A stretch of 64,000 nucleotides of DNA, taken from NCBI GenBank assembly GCA_011316305.1, contig SAUG01000021.1, forward strand, positions 728,561-792,560. The letters are read 5' to 3'. Below are positions 32,877 through 44,288 of this stretch, one piece after another. The stretch is from Rusavskia elegans. Its lineage: Eukaryota > Ascomycota > Lecanoromycetes > Teloschistales > Teloschistaceae. Under the pieces are notes generated by a model. It did no database searches and had not been told where the DNA came from. It saw only the letters and a list, made by a program, of their open reading frames with translations. The translations under genes and the position numbers were made by a program. Position 1 is the first letter of the stretch; the number at the start of each line of letters is the position of its first letter.

Positions 32877-35205
32877 TCACTGACTCTTCGCTGTCCCATT
32901 CTCCGCATGGTAATCCGGGTTGGGATGTTCTACATTCTCCACTCGCTCTCCTCGCAACTTTTCCATACCCCTAGCACTAACGACAGAGGCTTGGCGTTGT
33001 CGATGTTCCTCGGTGTCTTCGTACCGAATAAGAAGTTCACCTTTCTTACCGTAGCGTTGCGGCTCGTCTTTTGCAATCTTGACGACGGTGAAGATGCTGT
33101 GGCATTTGCGGAAAATCGAGTCCATCTCCTCGAGAGAGCGGTATGCTGTTTCTGGATAGAAGAACCAGACACAGGGGAATAAGAAGGCGTTGCTGTGGCG
33201 TGTGATTAGCTGGGCTACGTGGACAGGCTACTGTTGGGTCATACATGACGGCGAAGATGATGTAGGTCTGGTATCCGATCGAGGCAAACGCTACGGGTGT
33301 GATCATGACCACTAGCATCGATCAGCATCAGGTATCGAAGACTGTCTGATTGAAGCGTGGGCCTACCCATGAAGTTGAAGATCCAGTTTGAGGATGTGGA
33401 GAACGCGTTGGCTGAAGCACGGATGCGTAGAGGTACGATTTCGGCCGGATAAAGCCTGGTATCCAACATCAGATGGCTATTCTCCTACGAGTCTTTCTTT
33501 GAGCTCACCAGGTCATCCCCAGCCATCCGATGGCAAAGAAGGTGTTGAAAAGGAAGAGGAACAGAGCTGCCACAATGCCAGGACCTTTCCCTCCAATCGA
33601 GTCCATGATCTGTATGGGAGATCAGTAGATCACCCGGGAATATACAAGAGTCCAAGAGTGCTCACTACTAGCATGATCATGCTGAAACTCATTCCCGCAG
33701 CGCCGAATAGCATCAATTGGCGGCGCCCAAACTTCTCAATCGTAAATACCGCAATCCAGGAGGCAGCAAAATACTCTGGACACAGCGTAAGCTATGATTC
33801 CAGCTATCAAGGAATAGCACTGGGAGAGATATACCCGTTCCATTTGCAGCAGCCAGGATTCGTGATGTGAAAGGATCTAATCCTATCTCGTTCTGATATA
33901 TTGTGGCTGCATAGTATGTAATAAGCTGCATGCATTATCAGCAAGCGTTCAAGCCTCATTGCCAGATCACAAAGTGACTCACATTTATGCCTGAGATCTG
34001 CTGGAACATCTGGTTCACATATGCGAGCATGGTCCGATGCAAATGACGATCGGGCCCCATGGTGAACTGGAAAGATCGTTAGCTCGGTATCAGAAAGCGC
34101 TGGCACCTTCCACTCACAAGGTCCTTCAAACCTCCTGCCTTTTGATTCTCAATGACAGTGTCCTTGATGGCCTGGAACTCGCCCCAGACATAAGGATTGT
34201 CCGAGGGCAGGTCACTCAGGGCTCCCAATACATTCAATGCTTCGCTAAAGCTAAATCAGATACAAGATCATGGATGCATGGAATCAGACAGCTTACTCTT
34301 CTTTGCCTTTGAGGACCAGCCATCTTGGAGATTCCGGGAGTTCAAGGACGAACAGCAAGATAACGAGAGCAAAGAAGATCTGAAAGCCAATTGGGAATCT
34401 CCATGCGATAGAATTGGGATCCAAAAACGAGAAGCCGAAGTCGAGCCAGTAGCTGAAGCAGACACCACCGGTGATCAAAGCACCTTCAACCATCACAAGT
34501 TGACCGCGTCTGTGCGACTTGGAACATTCAGATTGCCATGTTGGGACCGTAGACGTGTTCAATCCATTCCCGAAGCTGATTCAATCAGCGGACCCAGTCC
34601 AGTCAGGACAAGATCAACTTTACCCAGTGATGATTCTTCCCGCAATGAAGTGACCCAGAGAATAGGCCGAACATTGGACGGCCGCGCCAACAATCATGAT
34701 CGAAGACCCTAGGAAGATAGTCTTCCGGCGGCCAAGTATATCACCAAGTTTGATACATGTGCAAGCCCCGATGAAACATCCTAAATTATAAGCAGCCACG
34801 GAGATACCTGTAGAGGCGTCAAACGACATATTTCTTAGCTGTTGTCATGATTTCTTCTTACCTTGGATGGTCGATCTGTGAGTCCTCTGGGATGGGCTCA
34901 GGCCGAGTGCGTCCAATGTCTCTGTTCTGCTATCAATTTGGGGGAACGTTCGTACCTGGTATGCCATCAGCAGATAAAGGGATCCAGCTTACTATCTTTC
35001 CCCGAAGGTTCTTACGAAGGAGGGAAGGTCGAGCAAGGCTCCCATGACGCCCTGATCATATCCGAAGAGGCTGTTGTGTTCTCAGCAACGAGATACAGCG
35101 TTCCTTCCTTGAACCAACAGACAAGAAGTCCAACCCCGCAATGGTGCCAATGGCAACATTGAGACTGGTGCCTCTAAGGCCCAAATACCGAGATCTACCC
35201 AACAT
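32877..35205 (-). CDS. MFS sugar transporter, many-exon gene
   Basis: Thirteen exons join to 559 residues: 35123-35205, 35016-35070, 34862-34955, 34624-34807, 34297-34575, 34118-34244, 33983-34066, 33835-33925, 33666-33775, 33509-33609, 33367-33455, 33245-33311, 32877-33192. Plasma-membrane sugar porter: FFLFGYDQGVMGALL in helix 1, STIQGISVAAYNLGCF, GDILGRRKTIFLG (the D/GR-RR loop), GFGNGLNTSTVPTWQSE, ELPESPRWL (PESPR), QQISGIN for the sugar-binding helix 7, YYAATIYQNEIG, EKFGRRQLML, and PAEIVPLRIRASANA plus FYPETAYRSLEEMD at the end. Twelve introns of about 46-132 bases is high for this class. The first donor (GTCTGT) is non-consensus, accepted because it restores DFFLFGYDQG. Upstream exons unlikely. 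Substrate, probably a hexose or related polyol, is inferred. Confidence 0.92.
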
Positions 35206-36620
35206 GATGATACGATGCTGATGCCTTATGTTTCCATTTCAGGGGGAGCCCCCCGCTTTCGAATGCTTTCAGCGGTGTGGTGATAAGGAATAGTGCAGCT
35301 AGGATGGCAGAGATGTTGAAACCCGAGCCCAGCTTTTTCAAGTAATTTCAAAGACTGATGCACCAATGATCAACGTTGCCGGTTCCGTATTGCATGACCG
35401 TGGGCGCTAAGAAGCTTCTCCGCATTTGCATGTCTTGCGTGACGGCGTCTCTAGGCCATGCCTCGGGCTGATCGTTCCCTAAAAGCTTCTCGCACGGATG
35501 TGACTTCATGAACGGCTTTTGCCAGCTCATGCTTCGCGTGGATTTTCTCAACAATCTTTTTGCACTTTCGACAAACTTGCCAGGTCAAAGACCTATCATG
35601 ACCTCCGTCCGCGAGATACAGTCTGAACCCTTGCGACGCGGTTGAGCACGGTGCCGGTGCGTCAAGTGTATGTTGTACTCTATACGCATCCTGGAATAAG
35701 AACATCCTATTTTGGGCGTTGCCGAGTGCGGACCACGTTCGAATCACCATAATTGGCCTGAGACAAGAGTCCATTCCTATCGCTGCTCATTCAGTACTGG
35801 AGGTCATCGCTCAGCCGGTTGTGAAGCGCTGATGAATATCACATGTAAGGTAGGTATTTTTAGTTCCATGGTTCCTAGGTTGACGCGCTAGGCCGGGATG
35901 TTCAGAGCAGTGAATCGGAAGTTTTCTACCGGCCGCCAGAGAAGGCTTCTTCGTTGATCTCAGATCGCCATTGGTGCCTCGAGTGGAAGCGGAGGAAGGA
36001 TCCTTGAACGGTTGCCTCAAGTGGAGCACTTGATGACTCGTAAGCAGCAGCTGTGCCAGATGATCAGCCTGAAATCCCGCCGTTTCCATGTGGCCGAACT
36101 GCCTACTGCTCGTACACTAGTACTGATAAGGGATTTCCCCTGAGCCGAGTTATTTCTTGCATGACAGTGGATCTTAGTAATCAATTACTATGATGTGGCT
36201 TCTTAGTACCTTTGATGTATGGGACGATTGGTGATAGTGGTCCATGTACTATAGTAAGAGAACAGCGCCGGTAAGTATCACCACCACACACTTAAATCCG
36301 AATATTAGAAGTTTGGGCCCCAATCAGAATGTCACTTCGTGTCTACATGATAGTGCAATGGAAGACGGAGCGTATTTCATCTCAAGAGCAGATCAAGCCT
36401 GATACAAGACACTTCCAGCAGGACTAAAACTATTCTTGTAAGTTTTATGCTATCTCGACTCTTCAGTAACTCATTCGTATGCCACCTTTTTTTGGAAAAT
36501 CAAACCTCGCCGGATGTAGCCTTGTACCCTGGAATCATGCAAACTCCGCAGCTCCTTATGAACGAGCAGCTGTTGTAGAGCTAAGAGCTTGCTGGCTTGG
36601 AACGCTTTGCTCGCTGCCAA
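35206..36620. other. Intergenic with one uncertain minus-strand frame
   Basis: Upstream of the sugar transporter and downstream of the zinc-knuckle gene. Apart from the weak candidate at 35451-35774 I see no gene. Confidence 0.45.
35451..35774 (-). CDS. Hypothetical or remnant protein, weak candidate
   Basis: Frame of 107 residues from ATG at 35774. It contains VIRTWSALGNAQNRMFLFQDAYRVQ and CRKCKKIVEKIHAKHELAKA, with a CxxC pair, and codon usage that looks protein-like rather than random. I do not recognise the family, and no exon upstream could be joined with confidence. It may be a truncated fragment of a larger gene or a chance frame. Confidence 0.25.
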   Translation of the reverse strand: MDSCLRPIMVIRTWSALGNAQNRMFLFQDAYRVQHTLDAPAPCSTASQGFRLYLADGGHDRSLTWQVCRKCKKIVEKIHAKHELAKAVHEVTSVREAFRERSARGMA

Positions 36621-38811
36621 TCACCATCCACCTGTCGTAATAGGAGCTGGTGCAGCTGGAGCATTTCCCCAAGAGCTCGAAGCGTCCGCCCCGGCTCCAG
36701 CATTATCCCAGCCAGATCCTCCATCGGCTCCAGCATCGGCTCCAGCATCGGCTCCGACAGTAGCTCCCCAACCACCGCCGGCTCCATCGACTCCACTGTT
36801 GTCTGCGCCTTCTGCGTTGGCTTGAGGGCATTTTCTGATCGTATGGCCCACTGTCCATGTCAGCAAGTACTTGAGGAATTTGCCTGGATATCCTCACTCT
36901 CTCCGCAGGTGTTGCACTTGACCTTGCTCCAGTCTTTGGGTTTCGGACAGTCCTTGCTGAAGTGGCCTACTTCATCACAATTGCGGCACATTGCATTCGC
37001 AGGGTTTCTGGGCTTCTCGCATTCTTTCGACATATGTCCCTCCTCGCTGTTGACTGTGAGTACTGCGCCGTACACAAGCATCATGGTCCTTACCCGCAGT
37101 TACGACATGCCCGGCTCCCGCCGCCAGTCGGACAGTCTTTGGCAAAATGGCCCACTGCTGGATGTGAGCGACACAATCAAGGGCCGCAGCATGCGAAAAC
37201 GTACCTTCGTTGCACTTCTTACACTCGACTCCTTCGGCTGATCGGGGCTCGGTACATTCATCTGCTTTATGACCCGATTGCCTGTGTGTATGTGAGATCG
37301 TTGTATGAGTTGTCGAGCCTGATAGTAAGAGTACTTACTTGCAGTTTCGGCAAGCGAAACGATCCACACGAACCTGTGTGCAGTCGCGAGCTCGATGGCC
37401 GTCTTCTTCGCAAATCGCACATTTTACTGAAGGCTTCTCGATCTCATTTTCCTCTTGAGTGCATGCCTTGGACGTATGTCCCATTTCTGGAAGTGGATGG
37501 ACTGTCAATAACCGTTCGCTCAAACCCCTTGGCAGGAAGTGCAGACTCACCTTTGCAGCGGAGGCACTTAGGAATACCTCGCTCATAAGGAGCTCCGGCA
37601 TCCTTCAGACGGACAAGGTTCTCCTCCTCAGAAGTGGGCCACACATCAGCGAGCTTCCCGCTTCGCGGAGTCTTTTTGAAAAAGTAGCCGACTTTGTACT
37701 TGCAATCTTTCTTTCCCGAAAGATCAACGAGGGTATGGGTGTCAAGTATTTCGCCTTCGCGGGGCTCCTGTAGCACACGTCAGTGTATGGGAATAGACTT
37801 GACATCGAGATAAACTAACAACGGCAATGATGTAGATGCCCAATTCATTGGTGCGGAACGAACGTTCGAGCTGCTCGTAGCTAACTTCTTTGACAGCTTT
37901 CTGGTAGACTAGAATTGCCTAAATACTGCAGTCAGCTACGGACATGGTGTAAGATGAAGCAGAGTCTTGGGTAATGACAGACCTCACGGAAGTCGTCGAG
38001 CTCACGGGTCTCAACTGCTTCTTTAGCGGTACGAACGACGTTGTTCCACGCGTCTTCTTCAGACATGATAGCGACTTTGGCGAGATGGTCGAACACCTTG
38101 TTGTTCGTACATTCGCTGAGCATGTGTCCTGATGATATGTAAGTCAGTCACCATGAGGCAATGGGGTGAGGATCTCATACCCTCCTGCTTGCAGTTGCGG
38201 CAGATTGCAGGCGGTTTATCCGGGCAGTCGCGGGCTGCATGGCCCTCCTTGGAACAGACACGGCATACGCCAATGAACACTTTGGCGTTGATACAGTCTG
38301 CCTTGCTATGACTGCCGATACTCAGTCATTGCTGTCCTGTGCATCGGAATCCGACTTACCCTTCCTCGCCACAATTGAAACATTTCCCAAAACCCTCCGG
38401 CTTCTGAGGACATTCGCGAGCTAGATGTCCAGTTTCTTGGCAGCTGAGGAGGTAAGCCCGATGTCACGAGTGAAGGAGCTGGGATGGTCAAGTTGGACTC
38501 ACGTGCGGCAAGCGCGGTCATCGCCACCAGCTCCAGTGTTGTCCATGGAATTGTCATGATGGCCATTGGTCTCGACATTCCCATTGGTGAACCCGTCAGC
38601 TTTGAAGGTGTCAGCGTTGGCGCCTTTGGTCCCGGCATCCCAGTCGCTGGACAGCTGAACTCCTGCGTCCCAAGAGCTGGAGCCGGCTGCAGCAGCGCCG
38701 CCGCCTGATGTCTAGGTCAGCGGAATCCGTCTTGGGCGGGTAGACCATGACATGATGGGGGGTGAGAAGAGACATACCTGACCAAGAGTCGTCATTGTTC
38801 CAGTCAGCCAT
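36621..38811 (-). CDS. CCHC zinc-knuckle protein with eleven knuckles (Gis2/CNBP-related)
   Basis: About twelve exons. ATG at 38811 gives MADWNNDDSWSGGG. Eleven CX2CX4HX4C knuckles can be read after splicing: CRTCQETGHLAREC lacks the first spacing only in that it begins at the second Cys of CRTC; then CFNCGEEGHSKADC, CRVCSKEGHAARDC, CRNCKQEGHMLSEC, CLRCKEMGHTSKAC, CAICEEDGHRARDC, CRNCKQSGHKADEC, CKKCNEVGHFAKDC, CRNCGEEGHMSKEC, CRNCDEVGHFSKDC, CNTCGEMGHTIRKC. Between knuckles 4 and 5 lies about 130 residues of globular sequence (HLAKVAIMSEEDAWNNVV, YQKAVKEVSYEQLERSF, GYFFKKTPRSGKLADVW). The C-terminus is Gly/Ala-rich with GADAGADAGADGGSGW. Expected to bind single-stranded nucleic acid; fungal copies are often labelled zinc-knuckle transcription or splicing factors. 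Seven knuckles are split by introns between CxxC and GH. Confidence 0.88.
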
Positions 38812-41654
38812 GTTGTTGATGGGTCAGCAGATCTGGTAAAGGTCAGCGGTAGGTGCACGACGATGTGGATGAGTTGCTCTACTTGTTACTGGCTGCTGCT
38901 GATGGCTGTATGAGTAGACTGGGTATCAAGTGGTCAAGGATGCGGTCGAAATAGCTGACAAGAGTGATGGGAAAGATGAAGACGAGCGGTGAAGGCTCCT
39001 TCAGTGGCGTTGTATGAACTTACAGTGATTGCCACTACTTGTGAATGACAAGCAAGTCGAAGATGGATCACCGCACAGTTACTTCAGTCGGTGAAGCAGG
39101 AAGAAGCTGATGGAACGGAGTGCAACCAAGATGGCTGTTCCGAAGGGAGTGGTGAAAGGAAATGGAAATTGAAAGGGAATGTTTGTGGATGACCTGTATC
39201 TTAGCCTTATATCGTAGCGCGGAGCCTTTCCGTCGCTCATTGAATTCTTGGTCGGGCAATCATCCCTGATGGCGACGGCCCTGAAAGGACTGAGATGCTT
39301 CTTTCACTTTATAACATGCCCAATCAGGTATGCAGACGGAAAGTCAGTCAAAGCAAGGAGACGTGCTAAAACATGCGAGTCGCCGTTCACAAAGCATCTA
39401 ACACGCCAGACTCAGATGACGATTCCCAAGCAGGAGAAGGCTGTCCGTGATCGAAGTGCCCCCATGGATACAAAGCAGACTCCACGAGTGAAGCTGAGTG
39501 AGTGCCTGGGTCTCCCACAACCAATGCTTCAAGGCAACCGTTCGCTCACTCCCAAAAGCACATTGATCGCTCGGTCTGCTCCCGCCGAAAATGCTGTTAC
39601 GGCCGAGAAGCCGCCCTCCAGACATCAACCACATCTTCAAGATTCCAGTACCGTGTCGTTGTTGCCTCCCGAAATCCCATGGAACCGCCGTTGTCGGATT
39701 GAGTTCACGAGCACAGATGAAAATCAAAGCCGTGTGAGAGGCCTCGTCACTCGTCACAGCTGATGAGTGGCTGTCCACGCCCAACAAGCACAGACGATGA
39801 AGAAATGCCGAGCGAGCATGTACAAACGAAACCGAGACAGTACTGGTAACACTTACACTTAGAAGCTACCCTCCATACCAAACACTTACATCCTATCCTT
39901 TGGCACACTGTCACATATTCCAGGATACATTTGGCGGGACCAAGCGACTGCGGCAGGAACGCGAAAGTGACAGGCTGGGAGAAAAGCCACTTGAGGAGTC
40001 TTGATGGGCCCATTCCTTCAATCTGCATTGTTCTCGTCCAAGAATCACAGCCCACATACTCCAGACCGGAGAGGGAGGGATGAGAGTTTGGAAAAGCTAC
40101 AAGAATCTCCCGACAGTCGAGGGGGACAAAGAGGAAATCATGCAGCCAATTCAAGACACCATTCGATGTAAAGAGACATTATCCCAGGAAAAAAGGGCAC
40201 ATTGGCTCGAATCTGGCTCCAAGAAAAAGGTCATCGTGGTCTGGTTCGGGATTAAGCACCCACAAGTCATACAATAGCAGCAACTAAGAAGCTGTCGGAG
40301 CCGGAAGGTAACGGTTGATGGAGTCCGGATTGTCGAAGCATGGGACTGTACATCAAGCGGAGGGATGCTAAGCCAGCGACGATGGATCGAAACAAGAACC
40401 TCCGCTCGATTAGTGGGTGAGAACACTTCGAATCAAGGTGGAGACGCGCCGGGCTTAGCTCTGCATTCATCAACGGAAGGCACGAGGACAAACTTTGAGC
40501 CCCAGAAGGAAGAGTGAACATGACATGGACCCAACCAGGAGACCCTTCCCGTCAGCCTGCTACCTTCAGTGTCGTGAAAGAATGCCAGGAGCATGGTCGC
40601 AAGTTCCAGGCCTGCGGACCCTGCTATGAGCTTGATTAAATGAACTCGCGAGACTGAGAAGAACCACGTGCAACAGAGGAAGTGGCTGGCTTGCCAAAAA
40701 TTGACAGAGCCCGGCGGTCATCCCATCCGTCACGTGTTGTTGGCCTGTTTTGAGGAGGATTCTGCGGTGTCTTGGCAGACTCGCAGAGAGCAGAGAAATG
40801 TGGACACCAAGCCTATCATCTCAGTTGGTAAGGCATCAGATGTGTCTGGCAGTCGAGGTATCGGATGCCGACTCCGCCAAGTCGAAGGGATTGAGAGTAT
40901 GATCATGCTCACAGCGAACCTCGGAAGAACGTTTTCGTCTGTATTGTCTCAGTGTTCAGACGACGGCACGCTAGCCGATTTGACAGGTAAATCTTCCGAT
41001 CCGCAAAGGGTTAAGCGTAGTAAATCTTCTGGACATTCATCTGCGCCCAACGAGCTTGACATTTTACGTCTTCCATACTTGATCAATCGCCCAGTATGCC
41101 TGAAACATTCGATGTTCTTGCCATTCTGTCAATATGGTGTCTTTAATTCGCTAGTATTGGAGGATGATTTGAGCCGAGAACCAGAACTTCTTGTAGCATT
41201 TGGAAAAATGCCACCAATGACAGTTTAGGGACAAGATCTTAGATCTATCGCTTTTATTGGATATATTATCTCCAATGAGATATTCTCCAATGAGATGGCA
41301 TCCGCTGATGACTTCGAGATTTGTCCAGACCAGCCGAGAGTAGGTGACGCTGGCTAATTCTCAGTCTAGTAAATTTTGTTTAACTTATTATTCGCTTGTG
41401 TCCCTATACTACACGAAAATTCGATTGCTTCCTACCGATACCTCTCTGATCCCGACCAATGGACTCTGGAGTGCATGTTCTTGGTATTTCATTGTCTTTC
41501 CTAAATGGTTGCGCCCCGTTTGTTCACTTTCACCGCATCCGGCGAAGTTTCCCCAAACAATGGCCACCTATCACCATCGCAATTGACCATTCTCAGTACC
41601 ATTCTACATCGATTTTTCCTGTAGCTCTAGAATTTCATTAACCCTCTTGTGAAC
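38812..41654. other. 2.8 kb divergent intergenic region
   Basis: Between the starts of the zinc-knuckle gene and the kinase gene. Plus-strand frames at 39248-39763 and 40668-41228 are open for 170-186 codons, but the latter lacks an early ATG and neither has motifs, so I do not call them. A short gene here is possible. Confidence 0.35.
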
Positions 41655-44288
41655 ATGGGTTCTATACCCCCTTTCGAACAATCACTGTTCCATCAGAGTC
41701 TTCAAGAACATGGCGTGGGACCTTTTGAAAATGAAGAGATATACAAATACTATCAGGAAAGGTACTATGAGGATGCCAAAGTCTTGGGCTCGAGGATCGC
41801 ACCGGATTCGATCTTCCGGATACTCGCAGCAGATGCATCCAACGACCAGACAGACCAAGACTCAGTGCATCAATGGAGACGAAGAAAAGAGCCGATCGGC
41901 ACAGGTGGTCAGGCCGCCGTCTGGCTTTGGGAGAAGCTACCCACTTCCGACAACGGTGATGAACTACTACGAGTGGCGGTCAAGGATGTTTTGCTGAATG
42001 AATTCTGGAAAGATCAGCCTACAGAAGGAATCTTGCTTCGGAAGCTCCACGACGTTGGCTGTAAAACTGTGGTGACCGTTTATGATTGGATTTACAAGGA
42101 GGCGTCCCGGTCCAGTGAGAATTCGATCGTCCGCATTGTCGAAGAATACGCAGAGCATGGCGATCTGGAATCTGTGATCCGTTTTTATGAACAGAACAGA
42201 CTCGTCCTCCCTGAAGCGTTCCTCTGGCATGTTTTCTGGAGTGGCGCAAACTCGCTCTGCTACTGCCGTCACGGTACCACCAACTCTCCGGAGACCATTG
42301 AAGGATGGGACCCGATAACGCACATGGACATCAAACCCGCCAATTTTCTGATGGCCAGGCCAGACGCTTCCCTCAGCGAATTATACCCTAGTATCAAAAT
42401 GAGTGATTTTGGGGCCGCCTACACTCTTCCTCAAACGGGCTACGCTAGGTTTCGAGGCTGGAAGAGTACCTGGACATTTGGTACACGTGGGTTCAGGGCG
42501 CCTGAAGTGGAACATATGATCCGCCCAAAACAAGGAAGTTTCTCACCTGTTCAACCATCCGCTTTACACGGCAGCCATACCGACATCTACTCTCTCGGCC
42601 AAACAATGTTTACGCTGGTGGATAGAAGTGCTGGTGCCGTTCGCGATCACGATGGGAACCATGACCAACACGTGTTGAGTTACTACAGCAAACCCCTAAC
42701 CGACCTTATGACTTGGTGTACACAACGTCCTATCAATAAACGCCCGTCGGCATACGAGCTTTTCCAGAAGACGCTGGAAGGGATGAAGAAATACCAGCGG
42801 ATCGCCAAAAAAGAGCAAGCAGATGCGGAGGATGGGTGGCCGTTCCACAGTCAAGTGCTTTACACTGAAGAAAGCCAAATGGGTTTTAGAAGAGATCGAA
42901 TTCTCAGACTCAAGTATGAAATTGTCAATTGTGCCCCATTGAGAAACGGGATCAAGACATCAGACCCAGGGGAGAATTCTACCCCGCCGGTTGGAAAATC
43001 TGATACCAGAAAGACGCCTCCTCCCCCAGAGAATCCCAACAAACTTACATCGCCCGGTGGCAGATCTGGGCCCAGGAAGACACCTTCTCCACAAGGGTCT
43101 TCCAGACATACTACACCCTCATCCTCAAAGACCGTATCTACCTCAAATAAGTCATCCTCTGGTAGCGAGAGACGCGATCTTCGCAATCATCATACCAAAA
43201 CCCCATTGGAACCCGTACACGACGCCGAAGAGGGCACAAGACAGTATGAAGACTTCATGAGAGAATTTAATAACCCGCAAACGAACCAGCCGCCCGCCGC
43301 TGGGCCTTTCAATCTACCACCAAGAACACCTACACCCCCAGTTGGCCCAACCGACGATGATGGCCCTGTCGTTGAGCCAGCCACCCCCATCACCGTACCT
43401 CCCAACCAGCCTGCCGTCCTACCATCCCCCATCCCGCTACCCCGTAACATTCTCCTCGAAGTTCGAATCCCCCCTGTCACTCCTGCCCTAGCACGTCCAC
43501 TAAGAACAGCAGCACTCAGAGGCGGCAGATCAAATGCAGCAAAGCCACAACCCACCGCCCCACCTCGAAGAGGACCACCAAGACAAGCCAAAGTACCTAA
43601 AACAGGCCCTTCGATACTAACAGCGAAAACGAAAACAAAGACAAGACCAAAAACCAAAGCACAAACCGCTCCCAAAGCTCGTGCAAGACCACCCAAAAAG
43701 CCCACACCACAACGAGAAGGGAAATCGAAACCAGCCAATGCGAAAGCAAAACCAAAACCGAAGCCCACACCCACACCCACACCCACACCCACACCCAAAC
43801 CCAAAGCCCCAGCAAGACAAACGAAAACGAAAATCTCAAAACAAAGCACTAACCCCAAACCCAACGGAGGACCAGCGACCAGGACCCGAGGCCGAACCGC
43901 CAAACCAGCACCACCCCAACCACATCCCGTTCCTCAAAACGTGACTGTACAAGTTCCGGGGCCAAGTAGAGGTGTAGGGACGAAACGGAAACCAGATGAT
44001 GGACAAACTGGGGTGACGACGAGGGGAAGCAAGAAGGTGAGGTTCAGTGATGATGAGTACGAGGGCGCAGAAGGGGAGGGAGAGGAAAATGCGGAAGTGT
44101 TGGAAGTAAGCAGTAGAGATGAGGATGAAGATGCTGGGGAGCATGTGCAAGTCGCTAAGCCACCAACGAATGCAAGAGGGAGAGGGAAAGGGAGACCCAA
44201 AGCCAAGCGACCAACCAAGACGACGTCCGCGAAAGGGAACAATAAAGGGATCACAGGAAAATGGAAAGGACGGCTGCGGAAGCGTTGA
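41655..44288 (+). CDS. Non-RD protein kinase with long basic Pro/Thr-rich tail
   Basis: Intronless, 877 residues; the frame is open two codons upstream but the first ATG is at 41655. Residues about 80-380 form a protein kinase domain: glycine loop IGTGGQAAVW, catalytic lysine in VAVKDV (near 110), EEYAEHGDLESVI hinge, catalytic loop HMDIKPANFL (near 222, Met in place of Arg), SDFGAAY (near 250), activation end GTRGFRAPE and the DIYSLGQ helix. Asp, Lys, Asn and DFG are present, so activity is plausible. Residues 430-877 are disordered: SPGGRSGPRKTPSP, PPRRGPPRQAKVPK, a (Pro-Thr) run encoded by CCCACA repeats, and acidic then GRGKGRPKAKRP AT-hook-like ends. I know no named family; the kinase part resembles fungus-expanded kinases of unknown role. 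Nuclear location is inferred from the tail. Confidence 0.82.
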   Translation: MGSIPPFEQSLFHQSLQEHGVGPFENEEIYKYYQERYYEDAKVLGSRIAPDSIFRILAADASNDQTDQDSVHQWRRRKEPIGTGGQAAVWLWEKLPTSDNGDELLRVAVKDVLLNEFWKDQPTEGILLRKLHDVGCKTVVTVYDWIYKEASRSSENSIVRIVEEYAEHGDLESVIRFYEQNRLVLPEAFLWHVFWSGANSLCYCRHGTTNSPETIEGWDPITHMDIKPANFLMARPDASLSELYPSIKMSDFGAAYTLPQTGYARFRGWKSTWTFGTRGFRAPEVEHMIRPKQGSFSPVQPSALHGSHTDIYSLGQTMFTLVDRSAGAVRDHDGNHDQHVLSYYSKPLTDLMTWCTQRPINKRPSAYELFQKTLEGMKKYQRIAKKEQADAEDGWPFHSQVLYTEESQMGFRRDRILRLKYEIVNCAPLRNGIKTSDPGENSTPPVGKSDTRKTPPPPENPNKLTSPGGRSGPRKTPSPQGSSRHTTPSSSKTVSTSNKSSSGSERRDLRNHHTKTPLEPVHDAEEGTRQYEDFMREFNNPQTNQPPAAGPFNLPPRTPTPPVGPTDDDGPVVEPATPITVPPNQPAVLPSPIPLPRNILLEVRIPPVTPALARPLRTAALRGGRSNAAKPQPTAPPRRGPPRQAKVPKTGPSILTAKTKTKTRPKTKAQTAPKARARPPKKPTPQREGKSKPANAKAKPKPKPTPTPTPTPTPKPKAPARQTKTKISKQSTNPKPNGGPATRTRGRTAKPAPPQPHPVPQNVTVQVPGPSRGVGTKRKPDDGQTGVTTRGSKKVRFSDDEYEGAEGEGEENAEVLEVSSRDEDEDAGEHVQVAKPPTNARGRGKGRPKAKRPTKTTSAKGNNKGITGKWKGRLRKR
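43768..43800 (+). repeat. CCCACA microsatellite inside the kinase gene
   Basis: A run of CCCACA hexamers encodes alternating Pro-Thr within the basic tail. Being a multiple of six it changes length without breaking the frame. Confidence 0.85.

Noticed and set aside
39248..39763. A 171-codon plus-strand frame
   Set aside because: No recognisable domain or splice extension; an equally long open frame runs on the opposite strand.
40668..41228. A 186-codon plus-strand frame
   Set aside because: No ATG in the first part, no motif, and low-complexity Ser-rich composition; likely a chance frame in intergenic DNA.
43190..43903. A Gly/Val-rich minus-strand frame of 237 codons
   Set aside because: Antisense of the Pro/Thr/Lys tail of the kinase; the composition follows from the microsatellite.
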